Below, in pieces: positions 16,225-23,968 of a DNA stretch of 32,251 bases. Both the position numbers and the translations under genes were made by a program. The stretch lies in contig JAAXWU010000013.1 in assembly GCA_013334855.1 (NCBI GenBank), forward strand, positions 1 through 32,251. Direction: 5' to 3'. This stretch comes from Chlorobaculum sp. Lineage in GTDB: Bacteria > Bacteroidota > Chlorobiia > Chlorobiales > Chlorobiaceae. How positions within the stretch are numbered: the stretch's first letter is position 1; each line of letters opens with the position of its first letter. The notes beneath the pieces were generated by a model. The model saw only the letters and a program-made list of their open reading frames with translations, was not told the DNA's origin and searched no databases.

Positions 16225-17043
16225 TCAGCACTCCGTTCGGCGGTGCTTTCCGGCTCCGAAAAGCGCGTTCAGGAGGAACACCAGCGCCGCGACGACGATG
16301 ATGGTAGCGCCCGAGGCGAGATCGAACACCCACGAAAGCCACAGTCCCGCGATGCTGAACAGGCTCGCCAGCAAAGCGCCCACGGCCATCATCCGGTAGA
16401 GGTTGTGGCTGAAGCTCCGGGCGACGGCGGCGGGAATCGTGAGCAGGGCGATCACCATGACGATGCCGACCACCCGCACCATGATCACCACGGTGAGCGC
16501 GATGAGGCAGAGCATCAGGAGATCGAGCGCCACGGTTTTCAAGCCCGATATTCGCGCATACTCCTCGTCGAAGGAGATGGCGAGGAACTCCTTGTCGAAG
16601 AGCCACACCATGGCGATGATCAGAACATCAAGTCCCATGATGAGTTGCAGATCGGAGTTTGGCACAGTCAGGATGTTGCCGAACAGGTAGCTGAAAAGGT
16701 TCGGCGCGTAGCCCGGCGTGAGGCCGATCAGAATCACGCCAATCGACATCCCTGCCGCCCAGAAGGCACCGATGGCTGTGTCCTCGGCGATCTTCGCCTT
16801 ACGCGACAACAGGCCGATGCCGATGGCGGCGGCGAGGCTGAAGGGGATGATGCCCGCGAGGGGATTCAGGCCGAGGTAGTAGCTGAGGCCTATGCCGCCG
16901 AAGGCTGTGTGGGCGATGCCGCCGCTGATGAAGCCGAGTCGCCGGACGACGACGTACGCGCCGATGATGCCGCAGGCGACGCTCGACAGGATGGCCGCCA
17001 GAAAGGCGTTGCGCATGAACTCGAAGTGCAGGAAATCAGGCAT
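16225..17043 (-). CDS. znuB: Zinc/manganese-type ABC transporter permease (ZnuB-like)
   Basis: 272 residues from ATG 17043 (MPDFLHFEFMRNAFLAAI), overlapping the end of the ATPase gene by eight bases; longer upstream starts run through that gene. It has about eight to nine transmembrane segments of the ABC-3 family, with GIIGAYVVVRRLGFISGGIAHTAFGGIGLSYYLG near the N-terminus and SFDEEYARISG in a cytoplasmic loop that meets the ATPase. It should form the membrane channel of a Zn or Mn importer. The sequence alone does not separate ZnuB from MntB/SitC, and the gene symbol is chosen by the His-rich binding protein. Confidence 0.9.
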   Translation of the reverse strand: MPDFLHFEFMRNAFLAAILSSVACGIIGAYVVVRRLGFISGGIAHTAFGGIGLSYYLGLNPLAGIIPFSLAAAIGIGLLSRKAKIAEDTAIGAFWAAGMSIGVILIGLTPGYAPNLFSYLFGNILTVPNSDLQLIMGLDVLIIAMVWLFDKEFLAISFDEEYARISGLKTVALDLLMLCLIALTVVIMVRVVGIVMVIALLTIPAAVARSFSHNLYRMMAVGALLASLFSIAGLWLSWVFDLASGATIIVVAALVFLLNALFGAGKHRRTEC

Positions 17044-17791
17044 GGCGGTGGGGCGTTTGCGTTTCGCGATGCTCGACCACATCGACCGGAAAGTGGTAGA
17101 GTTTTTCGAGAGCCGCGCGGCCAAGCGTCGAGCCGGGTTCGTGCATGTCGAGCGTGCAGTTCAGGCAGGCGATGCGCGAGACGTGCCGCCCGATGGTGCC
17201 GGTGTCGTGCGTCACCAGCACAATGGTGTGCCGCTTCCTGAGCTGGTCGAGCAGGTCGTAGATGGTGGTCTTCATGTCGGGATCGACGCTCGCCGTCGGT
17301 TCGTCGAGGAGCAGCAGCTCCGGCTCTCCGGCCAGCGCCCGTGCGATGAGCGCCCGCTGTAGCTCGCCGCCGGAGAGCGCACCGATGCGCCGCTGGGCAA
17401 GCGAGGCGAGACCGGTGGTTTCGAGCGCTTCGAGCGCCTTGCGGCGATCCTCCCGCACGTAGCGCTGGAAGAGCTTTTTGCGTGACAGGCGGCCCATCAG
17501 CACCACCTCCATCGCGCTGATCGGGAAGGTGCGGTCAAAGTCGAGGCGTTGCGGCACGTAGCCGATCCGTCCCGACGCCTGCCCCGGCTCCTTGCCGAAC
17601 ACCGTGACGCTGCCGGATGACGGCTTGACGAGGCCAAGCATCACCTTGAGAAGCGTGGTTTTGCCGCCACCGTTCGGCCCAAGCACGGCGAGAAAATCCC
17701 CCTCGTGCACCGAGAGCGACAGGCCGTCGAGCACCTTCGCGCCACCGAGTTCGACGCAGAGCCGGTTGCAGGCGATCAGCGGCTCCGTCAT
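17036..17791 (-). CDS. znuC: Zinc/manganese-type ABC transporter ATPase (ZnuC-like)
   Basis: 251 residues. Walker A GPNGGGKT (38-45), Q-loop near GYVPQRLDFD, signature LSGGELQ (139-145), Walker B LLLLDEP (159-165, D163/E164) and H-loop THD in VLVTHDTG. All residues for ATP hydrolysis are present. It shares a 4-base ATGA overlap with the preceding binding-protein gene and 8 bases with the permease, so the three genes form a single translationally coupled operon. The C-terminal tail (about 210-251) is longer than average and carries HRETQTPHRHA, which is His-rich. Confidence 0.92.
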   Translation of the reverse strand: MTEPLIACNRLCVELGGAKVLDGLSLSVHEGDFLAVLGPNGGGKTTLLKVMLGLVKPSSGSVTVFGKEPGQASGRIGYVPQRLDFDRTFPISAMEVVLMGRLSRKKLFQRYVREDRRKALEALETTGLASLAQRRIGALSGGELQRALIARALAGEPELLLLDEPTASVDPDMKTTIYDLLDQLRKRHTIVLVTHDTGTIGRHVSRIACLNCTLDMHEPGSTLGRAALEKLYHFPVDVVEHRETQTPHRHA

Positions 17792-18729
17792 TGCATCCCC
17801 TGCACGAAGGCATCCGTTGCCTCGCGGAGATTTTCCGCGTAGTTCCGCGAAAGGGGATCGACCGTGACCGTGCGCCCGTCAATGTCCCGTGCGATGGCGT
17901 CGGCCTGCGCCGAGCTGAACTGCGGCGAGACGAATACTACGCTGATGCCCGCGCTCCTCGCCTGCTCGATCACCCGCTCCATCTGGCGCGGCGTCAGCGT
18001 CTTGCCCTCCGCCTCGGCGGCGATCTGCTCCAGTCCATACTCATGGGCGAAGTAGCCCCACGCGGGATGAAAGACGAGGAATCGGCGGCTCTTCACGCCC
18101 TTCAGATGCCCGCGAATCTCGCCGTCGAGCGTCTGAAGCTCCCGGTCGAGTGCCGCACGGTTGGCCGCGTAATAGGCTTTTCCGGCAGGATCGAGCGCCA
18201 CGAGCGAGCGCTCGACGTTCGAGGCGATCGGGCGGGCGTTTGCCGGAGAGAGCCAGAAATGGGGATCGAGATGGCCGTGCTCGTGGCGCGGCTCTCCGGC
18301 GACGGGTTCGTGCGCCTGATTCGCTTCGCCCATCGGCAGCAGCGTGACGCCCGCCGAAGCATTGCACACTGCGATGTCGCGATTGAGCGCAAGCAGGCGA
18401 TCCATCCAGTCAAGCTCGAACTCGACCCCCGATCCCGCCTTGACGAAGAGGTTCGAGCGGCTGAAGAGCGCCATCTGCTGCGGCGTCGGCTCGTAGGTGT
18501 GCGGATTGCCGCCAGCCTGCACCATCACCGACACCGAGACCCGCTCGCCGCCGATGCGCTCGACGAACCACGCAAGCGGCTCGATGGAAGCGATCACCTG
18601 CACCTTGCCGGAAGTTGGTTGCTTTGCCGCGCATCCCGTCAGCACTGCGGCGCAAAGCAGCAACAGCAGCGCGAGGCTTCGAGCGGTGAAATAGGCGAGA
18701 CGTGTCGTATGGCGTGGTTTGATCGTCAT
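17788..18729 (-). CDS. znuA: Zinc-type ABC transporter substrate-binding lipoprotein (ZnuA-like)
   Basis: 313 residues from ATG 18729, preceded by a GGAGA ribosome binding site. The signal ends at the lipobox VLTGC (C33). Metal ligands expected in this cluster A-I family are H77 (GNPHTYEP), H157 (LDPHFWLSP), H221 (VFHPAWGYF) and D291 (TVDPLS). Between H77 and H157 is a His/Glu-rich loop (HEPVAGEPRHEHGHLDPH), typical of zinc-binding ZnuA proteins rather than manganese ones. It delivers metal to the ZnuB/ZnuC transporter in the periplasm. No clear Zur box was found in the 60 bases upstream. Confidence 0.92.
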   Translation of the reverse strand: MTIKPRHTTRLAYFTARSLALLLLLCAAVLTGCAAKQPTSGKVQVIASIEPLAWFVERIGGERVSVSVMVQAGGNPHTYEPTPQQMALFSRSNLFVKAGSGVEFELDWMDRLLALNRDIAVCNASAGVTLLPMGEANQAHEPVAGEPRHEHGHLDPHFWLSPANARPIASNVERSLVALDPAGKAYYAANRAALDRELQTLDGEIRGHLKGVKSRRFLVFHPAWGYFAHEYGLEQIAAEAEGKTLTPRQMERVIEQARSAGISVVFVSPQFSSAQADAIARDIDGRTVTVDPLSRNYAENLREATDAFVQGMQ

Positions 18730-18802
18730 GCCGGGTCTCCGGATTCGTTGAATGAGAGGCGGAAAAGGCGTCTTTGTAAAGATAGGGCAAGAAAGGAAAT
18801 AC

Positions 18803-18854
18803 AAAAAGAGTGCATCGGCAGGAGGCTCCGGGTGGCGGCCTCCTGCCGGGATGC
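18803..18854 (-). terminator. Intrinsic terminator of leuA
   Basis: On the minus strand a perfect 10-bp stem GGCAGGAGGC/GCCTCCTGCC (18838-18847/18817-18826) is extended by GCATC/GATGC and followed by ACTCTTTTTG. It lies 3 to 10 bases after the leuA stop, an excellent intrinsic terminator. Confidence 0.85.
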
Positions 18855-18856
18855 GA

Positions 18857-20542
18857 TCAACTCCGCTTGTAGCGGTTCAGGGCGCTGACGATGGCCTTGA
18901 TGGAGGCGAGGCTGATGTTCGAGTCGATGCCCGAACCGCAGACCAGCGCGCCGTCATCGAAGGCGAGACGGATGTAGGAGATGGCGAGCGCGTCGGAGCT
19001 GTGGCCGATGGAGTGCTCCGAGTACTCGTCCACATGGAACCCGATGCCGGTGTGGCTCGTCATGCCGCGCACGAAGGCGTCGAGCGGCCCGTTGCCTTTG
19101 GCCTTGAAGCTGAACTCGCCATCAGGCCCCACCATCGAGGAGCTGACAAGCGTCGCCACCTCGTCGTTGCGATCCGGGTCTTCGTCGCTCCAGCTTATGG
19201 TGCACTTTTTCATCAGATACGGCTTCGCGCCGCCGATATACGCCTTCTGGAACAGCTCGTGAATCTGCTCCGCCGAAAGCTCGTCGCCCGTCCGGTCGGT
19301 CACCTCCTGCACGACGGAGCCGAAATCGGGCTGCATCCACTTGGGAATCTGGATGCCGTACTCCTTTTCGAGCACATAGGCGACGCCGCCCTTGCCCGAC
19401 TGGCTGTTGATCCTGACGATGGCCTCGTAAGTACACCCCACATCCTGCGGATCAATCGGCAGATAGGGCACGTCCCAAACGTCAGGCGCTCGTTTGTGCG
19501 CCTTCATCCCCTTGCTGATGGCGTCCTGATGCGAGCCGGAGAAGGCCGTGTAAACCAGATCGCCGGAGTAGGGATGGCGCGGATGCACCGTCATGCGGGT
19601 GCAGCGGCTGTAAACCTCCCGGACATGCGGCAGGTTGGAGAAGTCGAGCTTCGGATCGATCCCTTGCGTCATCAGGTTCAGCGCCATGATGATAATATCC
19701 ATGTTGCCGCACCGCTCGCCATTGCCGAACAGCGCCCCCTCGATGCGATCCGCGCCCGCCATCATCGCCAGCTCGGAGGTTGCGACCGCCGTACCGCGGT
19801 CGTTGTGGGCGTGAACGCTGAAGAGCACCGCGCTGCGATCCTTGATGTGGCGGCAGAACCACTCGATGCGGTCGGCATAGACGTTCGGCGTCGAAAGCTC
19901 GACGGTCGAAGGCAGGTTCAGAATTACCTTGTTCTCTGCCGACGCGCCCCATTCGTCCATCACCGCATGGCACACGTCGAGCGCGTAATCCAGCTCCGTG
20001 CCGGTGAAGCTCTCGGGGCTGTACTCGAAGCGGATGCCCGGATTGCCGCTCGCCTCCTTCAGCTCCCGCACCAGCCGCGTTCCGGCCACGGCGATGGTGA
20101 TGATCTCCTCCCGGCTCATGCGGAACACCACGTCACGCTGCTGGCGCGAAGTCGAATTGTAGAGATGCACGATAGCGTTTTTCGCGCACTTGATCGCCTC
20201 GAAGGTGCGGCGGATGAGATGCTCACGTGACTGGGTCAGCACCTGGATGCTCACGTCGTCGGGGATGAGATTGTTTTCGATCAGCTTGCGCGCAAAGGCG
20301 AACTCCGTGGCTGAAGCGGAGGGGAAGCCCACCTCGATCTCCTTGAAGCCGACGGATACCAGCAGTTTGAAAAACTCCACCTTTTCATCGACGCTCATCG
20401 GAATCGGCAGCGCCTGATTGCCGTCGCGAAGATCGACGCTGCTCCATATCGGCGCTTTGGTGATGGTCTTGTCGGGCCAGGTTCTGTCTGTCAGCCCGAC
20501 GGTCGGGTAGGATGCATATTTCCAGTAATTCATAGTACTCAT
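18857..20542 (-). CDS. leuA: 2-isopropylmalate synthase LeuA
   Basis: 561 residues starting at ATG 20542, with AGGAGA eight bases upstream. It catalyses the first committed step of leucine synthesis, condensing acetyl-CoA with 2-oxoisovalerate. The catalytic TIM barrel carries SVDLRDGNQAL (R39, D40 of the HMGL-like signature), EVGFPSASATEF, HLYNSTS, the metal-binding HAHNDRGTA and GNGERCGN. The C-terminal LeuA dimer/regulatory domain (about 430-561), which senses leucine in this family, is complete, ending in ISYIRLAFDDGALVCGSGIDSN. Length matches the long LeuA type. Expression is probably controlled by the leader ORF and attenuator upstream. Confidence 0.96.
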   Translation of the reverse strand: MSTMNYWKYASYPTVGLTDRTWPDKTITKAPIWSSVDLRDGNQALPIPMSVDEKVEFFKLLVSVGFKEIEVGFPSASATEFAFARKLIENNLIPDDVSIQVLTQSREHLIRRTFEAIKCAKNAIVHLYNSTSRQQRDVVFRMSREEIITIAVAGTRLVRELKEASGNPGIRFEYSPESFTGTELDYALDVCHAVMDEWGASAENKVILNLPSTVELSTPNVYADRIEWFCRHIKDRSAVLFSVHAHNDRGTAVATSELAMMAGADRIEGALFGNGERCGNMDIIIMALNLMTQGIDPKLDFSNLPHVREVYSRCTRMTVHPRHPYSGDLVYTAFSGSHQDAISKGMKAHKRAPDVWDVPYLPIDPQDVGCTYEAIVRINSQSGKGGVAYVLEKEYGIQIPKWMQPDFGSVVQEVTDRTGDELSAEQIHELFQKAYIGGAKPYLMKKCTISWSDEDPDRNDEVATLVSSSMVGPDGEFSFKAKGNGPLDAFVRGMTSHTGIGFHVDEYSEHSIGHSSDALAISYIRLAFDDGALVCGSGIDSNISLASIKAIVSALNRYKRS

Positions 20543-20588
20543 GACCGAGTCTCCTGTTAATCTCTTTGATAATAAAGTCCTGTAAAGT

Positions 20589-20623
20589 AAAAAAGCCGCT
20601 TACCCTGAGAGGATTGCGGCTTT
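20589..20623 (-). promoter_or_regulatory. Transcription attenuator (intrinsic terminator) in the leuA leader
   Basis: On the leuA strand, AAAGCCGC (20623-20616) pairs perfectly with GCGGCTTT (20599-20592) and is followed by a run of T residues (20594-20589). It lies between the leader ORF and the leuA start. The loop sequence CCTCTCAGG (20612-20604) is complementary, with one G-U pair, to CCTGAGGGG in the end of the leader ORF (20673-20665). A second match, CTTACCCT (20702-20695) to AGGGTAAG (20606-20599), involves the early Leu codons. Such pairings could form the alternative, terminator-blocking structure. Confidence 0.8.
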
Positions 20624-20651
20624 GAAATCGAATTCCGTGCAGTCAACAAAA

Positions 20652-20729
20652 CTACAATGCGCTCCCCCTCAGGCAGGTAAGGCCCGTTAGCGATAGGGTA
20701 AGAAGCAGCATGTTGTTGACCGTGTTCAT
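20652..20729 (-). CDS. leuL: Leucine-rich leader peptide of leuA (LeuL-like)
   Basis: A 25-codon ORF, starting MNTVNNMLLLTLSLTGLTCL and ending RGSAL, lies 110 bases upstream of leuA on the same strand and just before an intrinsic terminator. Eight of its 25 residues are leucine, three of them consecutive (CTG CTT CTT), and CTA is used twice. This is the pattern of amino-acid attenuation leaders, in which ribosomes stall at Leu codons when charged tRNA-Leu is scarce and allow transcription to proceed. The upstream region is AT-rich but I cannot place a promoter with confidence. The stop codon TAG precedes the terminator stem by 29 bases. Confidence 0.75.
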   Translation of the reverse strand: MNTVNNMLLLTLSLTGLTCLRGSAL

Positions 20730-20929
20730 ACAAGATAAAGTACCGTTAAAATCGGTGGTGTACGGATTTGACAGCTAATATACACAATTCTCCCACCTCT
20801 GCAACGCCCTCGCGCGAACTGACTCTGATTGTCCGAGTCGGATGGGAATCTGGCACAAGAACCGCGATGCGGGGCAGGAGGTTCCCCACTACACTTGGCA
20901 AGCAACTGAAAGATAACATCCCGCACTTA
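20730..20929. other. Spacer between leuL promoter region and the DUF4276 gene
   Basis: About 200 bases that should hold the promoter of the leuA transcript. No gene is supported. TATATT-like sequence around 20775 on the minus strand could be a -10 element, but the fit is weak. Confidence 0.35.
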
Positions 20930-21541
20930 TCAGCTAAACGATAACAATGCATCGATGCCCTGGCAAAAATGGCGGAAACTCCTCGACTTGTTACGTGATA
21001 GATCCATGTGCGGCGCGATTTTGCGGGCGGCTTCGATCTTGGGGTAGTTGCTCTTGTAAATGCCCTTGCTTTTCAAAAATCTGTGCAGGTGCTCCCAGGT
21101 TCCTGAGTTGTCCGGATTGTTGAAAGACTTCGGGAATGCCTCGCCGCGCAAACCCGAAAATGCGCCTTTCAGCGCCTCGGTATCGCCGATGAACCAGGCT
21201 TCGAGTTCTTCTATCGCGATCCGGTTGACAACCTGAAAGTGGCCATGCTGGTCCGGACTTGTTCGGGTGAACAATCCGGCATCGTGCGCTATTCGTTCGA
21301 GTCGAGCCTTGAGATTTTCGCAATTATCCCGGTCACGATCCACGAGCACGACGATGCGCAAATCCTCGCCGTTCTCAAGCCGTTTGTAACCAAGCAATCT
21401 TTTCGGCAATTCACCGATCAATCGGCTTTTGTTGCGCATGTTGATGAGCTTGAACTTCGCTTTTCGGGCAAGAATTTTCGGCAGGATGATTCGCAATGCC
21501 TCCTCGGCTGAAGGCTCCTCAAGCAGCACGTCGATCTGCAT
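20930..21541 (-). CDS. DUF4276-family protein (TOPRIM-like)
   Basis: 203 residues from ATG 21541; the preceding in-frame TTG is not needed. The sequence fits DUF4276: an N-terminal acidic LLEEPS (E8/E9), [11 protein letters not shown] with D68, D70 and D72, [17 protein letters not shown] (104-120) and the C-terminal [15 protein letters not shown]. The spaced glutamate and DxD motifs match the metal site of TOPRIM-type nucleases. Its ATG shares one base with the stop of the upstream AAA ATPase gene (TGATG), so the two are translated together. ATPase plus TOPRIM pairs occur in anti-phage systems such as Gabija, PARIS and AbiL-like loci, and I infer a comparable nuclease role here. Confidence 0.75.
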   Translation of the reverse strand: MQIDVLLEEPSAEEALRIILPKILARKAKFKLINMRNKSRLIGELPKRLLGYKRLENGEDLRIVVLVDRDRDNCENLKARLERIAHDAGLFTRTSPDQHGHFQVVNRIAIEELEAWFIGDTEALKGAFSGLRGEAFPKSFNNPDNSGTWEHLHRFLKSKGIYKSNYPKIEAARKIAPHMDLSRNKSRSFRHFCQGIDALLSFS

Positions 21542-22746
21542 CAATCAGCCTCCCCGGACGCAAACGGATCGCCAACCTCGAAATATCCCTCCATCCACAA
21601 ATCTCCAAGGGACGCCCCCGCGTCAAGCATGGCAGTGACTCCGGTCATGTCTGAAATCCGCTTGGAACGGGTATAACCATCGATGTCACGATACAGGACA
21701 CGAACCTGACTGTCTCTCAACTGATTGATGAAAAACGGCGAATGGGTCGTTACGATCAACTGCGTACGTTCGGAAGCCTGTACGCACTCCTCGGCAAGTT
21801 CTGGCAACAAGCGCGGGTGGAGATAGTTTTCCGGCTCTTCGATGCCGATCAGACGAGGCGGCTCCGGATCATAGAGTAGCGTCAGATACGCCAGCATTTT
21901 CAGTGTGCCATCCGAAGCGAAACGCGCCAGAATGGGGGTTGAGAACGGCGCGTCCTTGACCTGTAACAAGAGGCGGCCATCATCGAGAATTCTCGAATCG
22001 ACCTTCTCTATCCGGGGAATACGACGACGCAAGGTCTCGAAAATTCTCTCCAGCCGTTCGGGATACTGATCTGCAAGATATTGAATGACATTCGGCAGAT
22101 TGTCGCCCGTGGCTGACAACCGCTCTTCGGCTCCGGCTTCAGGACGCCCTCTGGCCGCTTCGGCGGAAAGATAGGAGAGGTGCCAACCAGTGATAAACTC
22201 ACGAAGCGCGATGACTCGGGGATTCTCGGCCAACTGTCCGAGCGTGTTGACTGCAAGAACATCCGGGCCAGCAAGCGGTTTATCTATGCGCTGATCTTTG
22301 GATTCAGGCTGCTCCCCACTTATCACCATTCCTTCACCCTTCCTGTAATCAAGAAAATAGAAAGGAGCTCCGGGATGCGTTCGTTTCCATCGGAGAAATT
22401 CCCGAATGACGACAGGGCCTTTCGACTCTTCCCCGATCTCAAGATGGTAGGTGATCAATGGCGTGCCGGGCCGCTCGCGGTACTGAAGCTCGATGACTAT
22501 CGCCCCTTCACAATCCCGGCTTCTCAGCTCGCGAAACCGTCCGCGACGATCCCAAGCCTTGCGCAACCCTTCGGTAAAACACTCGGAAAGAAAGGCAAAT
22601 ACATCGAAAACCGTGGATTTCCCGCTCCCGTTAGGGCCAAGTAATACCGTCAGCGGGGTAAGGTCTAGAAAAGAAATATCCTTGAGTGCCCGGTAATTCC
22701 TGACCCTGAGGCTTTCTATGCGTGGCGGTTCAATGAAACTGTTCAT
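21541..22746 (-). CDS. AAA family ATPase of the ABC/OLD-like type (AAA_21)
   Basis: 401 residues. The N-terminus [17 protein letters not shown] is typical of SMC/RecF/OLD-like ATPases. Walker A is GPNGSGKST (37-45), the ABC signature-like ASDGTLKML lies about residues 280-290, Walker B LIGIEEPE (299-306) continues into [13 protein letters not shown], and an H-loop TTHS is at 333-336. It has no TOPRIM domain of its own, which is encoded by the next gene, so the pair resembles an OLD nuclease split in two. Base composition is slightly lower in GC than neighbouring core genes. The gene stands beside tRNA-Asn and its broken copy, a frequent spot for integrated islands. Confidence 0.85.
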   Translation of the reverse strand: MNSFIEPPRIESLRVRNYRALKDISFLDLTPLTVLLGPNGSGKSTVFDVFAFLSECFTEGLRKAWDRRGRFRELRSRDCEGAIVIELQYRERPGTPLITYHLEIGEESKGPVVIREFLRWKRTHPGAPFYFLDYRKGEGMVISGEQPESKDQRIDKPLAGPDVLAVNTLGQLAENPRVIALREFITGWHLSYLSAEAARGRPEAGAEERLSATGDNLPNVIQYLADQYPERLERIFETLRRRIPRIEKVDSRILDDGRLLLQVKDAPFSTPILARFASDGTLKMLAYLTLLYDPEPPRLIGIEEPENYLHPRLLPELAEECVQASERTQLIVTTHSPFFINQLRDSQVRVLYRDIDGYTRSKRISDMTGVTAMLDAGASLGDLWMEGYFEVGDPFASGEAD

Positions 22747-22830
22747 CGTGGTACGCTACCCTCAGTGAGTTATTGATCTTGTACAAAAATATAATAATAA
22801 GGGGAGTGGTATTCGGTAGGGGGTACAAAC

Positions 22831-22867
22831 AAAAAAAGGAAGCGCCGCGTACTCAAGCACTTCCTTT
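22831..22867 (-). terminator. Intrinsic terminator downstream of tRNA-Asn
   Basis: On the minus strand an 11-bp stem AAAGGAAGTGC/GCGCTTCCTTT (22867-22857/22845-22835, one G-T pair) with an 11-base loop is followed by a T-rich tract. It ends the transcript of the tRNA and its remnant before the AAA gene promoter. Confidence 0.85.
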
Positions 22868-22876
22868 CTTTGTGAC

Positions 22877-22940
22877 TCTGCGATCAGGATTCGAACCTGC
22901 ATCCCGACAGGTCGGGATAACAGCCGAATGCTCTGCTCGT
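22877..22940 (-). pseudogene. Broken second copy of tRNA-Asn
   Basis: Read on the minus strand, AGAGCATTCGGCTGTT (22934-22919) is identical to bases of the intact tRNA-Asn next door, covering the D-arm end and anticodon loop. It is followed by a palindrome (22918-22901) where the anticodon 3' stem and variable loop should be. Then come a T-arm GCAGGTTCGAATCCTGA and TCGCAGA (22883-22877) as a 3' acceptor strand. The 5' acceptor strand and most of the D-arm are missing, and the anticodon stem and T-stem each have mismatches. A functional tRNA is unlikely. It may be a decayed tandem duplicate or the relic of an integration at the tRNA. Confidence 0.65.
22901..22918. repeat. Palindrome ATCCCGACAGGTCGGGAT
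   Basis: Eight-base arms ATCCCGAC and GTCGGGAT flank AG. It replaces the 3' anticodon stem and variable loop in the tRNA-Asn remnant, so it appears to be an insertion. A shorter version, CCCGACAAGTCGGG, is at 2744-2757. Confidence 0.6.
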
Positions 22941-22949
22941 CTTAATTGG

Positions 22950-23021
<72 letters not shown>

Positions 23022-23190
23022 ATCTGGCCTCGTTCATCGCTGAACGGTCATAAATATACACCTCTCAAAAAATTTTCCAAACGGCGAGCAACTTTTTTTG
23101 CGAGATTTTCGTCCTGTAACACGGGGGTTGATTTTCTTTTTCGAATTTTATTTTTGTACATTGATGCTCTTTTATGGAAAAGAGGTGGTT
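23022..23190. promoter_or_regulatory. Divergent promoter region, tRNA-Asn versus the fab cluster
   Basis: AT-rich spacer that should contain the tRNA promoter (minus) and the promoter of the DUF177-rpmF-fab cluster (plus). TTGATT at 23126-23131 and the T-rich TTTTTGTACATT near 23150-23161 could be -35/-10-like elements on the plus strand, but spacing is not convincing. No FapR-like or FabR-like operator is recognised. Confidence 0.3.
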
Positions 23191-23721
23191 ATGTCCAAAG
23201 AAAAAGCGCTGATTGAAATCCGCCTGGCTGGTCTTTCCGCAGGTACGCATGAGTTCGAGTTCACCTGCTCTGCGACTGATTTCGCCGATCCGGCACTTGT
23301 CGATGCGGGAGTCTCGAAGGGGATTTCGGTCAAGGTAACTGTCGAGAAGCTGGAGGATGAGCTGATCGTCACCCTGAAAACATCGGCGACTGCCAATCTG
23401 ACCTGTGACCTCTGCCTTGCGTCTGTCACCACCGAGCTGAAGGGTTCGTACCGTATCTGGTATGGTTACGAACAGGCTGGCGAGCCGGAGGATGAGCGTG
23501 ACGAAGAGTATCGCCTCATCGACAGAAACGCGCTCTCGCTCGATCTTACCGAAGACGCCAGAGAGACGCTGCTACTCTCCGTGCCTATGAAAGTCACCTG
23601 TAGGGACTATCCCGATTGCCGGGTGTTCCGTCAGGAGGAAGAGAGCGAACCGGGGGAGGAGGCATTGCCCGAAAGCTCTTGGCTGGAGTCGCTCGAAAAA
23701 CTGAAAAACAAGTATCGTTAA
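23191..23721 (+). CDS. yceD: DUF177 protein (YceD-like)
   Basis: 176 residues from ATG 23191, which is preceded by AGAGGTGG; the longer frame adds an implausible Phe-rich leader. The family hallmark, two cysteine pairs around an acidic middle, is present: LTCDLCLASV (C-x-x-C) and VTCRDYPDC. The C-terminus SWLESLEKLKNKYR matches DUF177. This protein is almost always encoded directly before rpmF, as here (25 bases apart). In plants and bacteria the family is linked to 23S rRNA or ribosome assembly; the precise role is unsettled. Confidence 0.9.
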   Translation: MSKEKALIEIRLAGLSAGTHEFEFTCSATDFADPALVDAGVSKGISVKVTVEKLEDELIVTLKTSATANLTCDLCLASVTTELKGSYRIWYGYEQAGEPEDERDEEYRLIDRNALSLDLTEDARETLLLSVPMKVTCRDYPDCRVFRQEEESEPGEEALPESSWLESLEKLKNKYR

Positions 23722-23746
23722 CCGTTGATTCTAAACTGAATAGATT

Positions 23747-23938
23747 ATGGCCAACCCGAAAGCCAAGATGTCAAAGTCCAGAAGGGACAAGAGGAGAGCG
23801 CAGTACAATGCCCGCACCAAGGCTGCCGTTACGGTTCTCTGCCCGAACTGTGGCGAGCCGACCCTTCCGCATCGCGCATGCCGTCACTGCGGCCACTACA
23901 AAGGCCGTCAGGTTACCGGCAAGATCGTCGTCGCTTAA
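23747..23938 (+). CDS. rpmF: Ribosomal protein bL32
   Basis: 63 residues, normal L32 length. The basic N-terminus [20 protein letters not shown] is followed by a zinc-ribbon with [20 protein letters not shown], that is C-x-x-C paired with C-x-x-C, so this is the zinc-binding form. It is a component of the large ribosomal subunit. It sits 30 bases before plsX, the widespread bacterial order DUF177-rpmF-plsX-fabH. Confidence 0.97.
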   Translation: MANPKAKMSKSRRDKRRAQYNARTKAAVTVLCPNCGEPTLPHRACRHCGHYKGRQVTGKIVVA

Positions 23939-23968
23939 GCAGTTTCTGGTAAACAAGATCGCATCGAC

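Noticed and set aside
16243-17241. 332-codon plus-strand ORF rich in His, Asp and Gln
   Set aside because: Antisense to the ABC permease and ATPase, with composition typical of a shadow of membrane-protein codons.
17791-18888. 365-codon plus-strand ORF
   Set aside because: Antisense to znuA and its upstream region, with no domain and no ribosome binding site.
18752-20230. 492-codon plus-strand ORF
   Set aside because: Antisense to leuA, which has full family motifs, a ribosome site and a terminator. The long frame is a codon-bias shadow.
23098-23190. N-terminal extension of the DUF177 protein
   Set aside because: The extra 31 residues are Phe/Tyr-rich sequence read from the AT-rich promoter, and the ATG at 23191 has the ribosome site.
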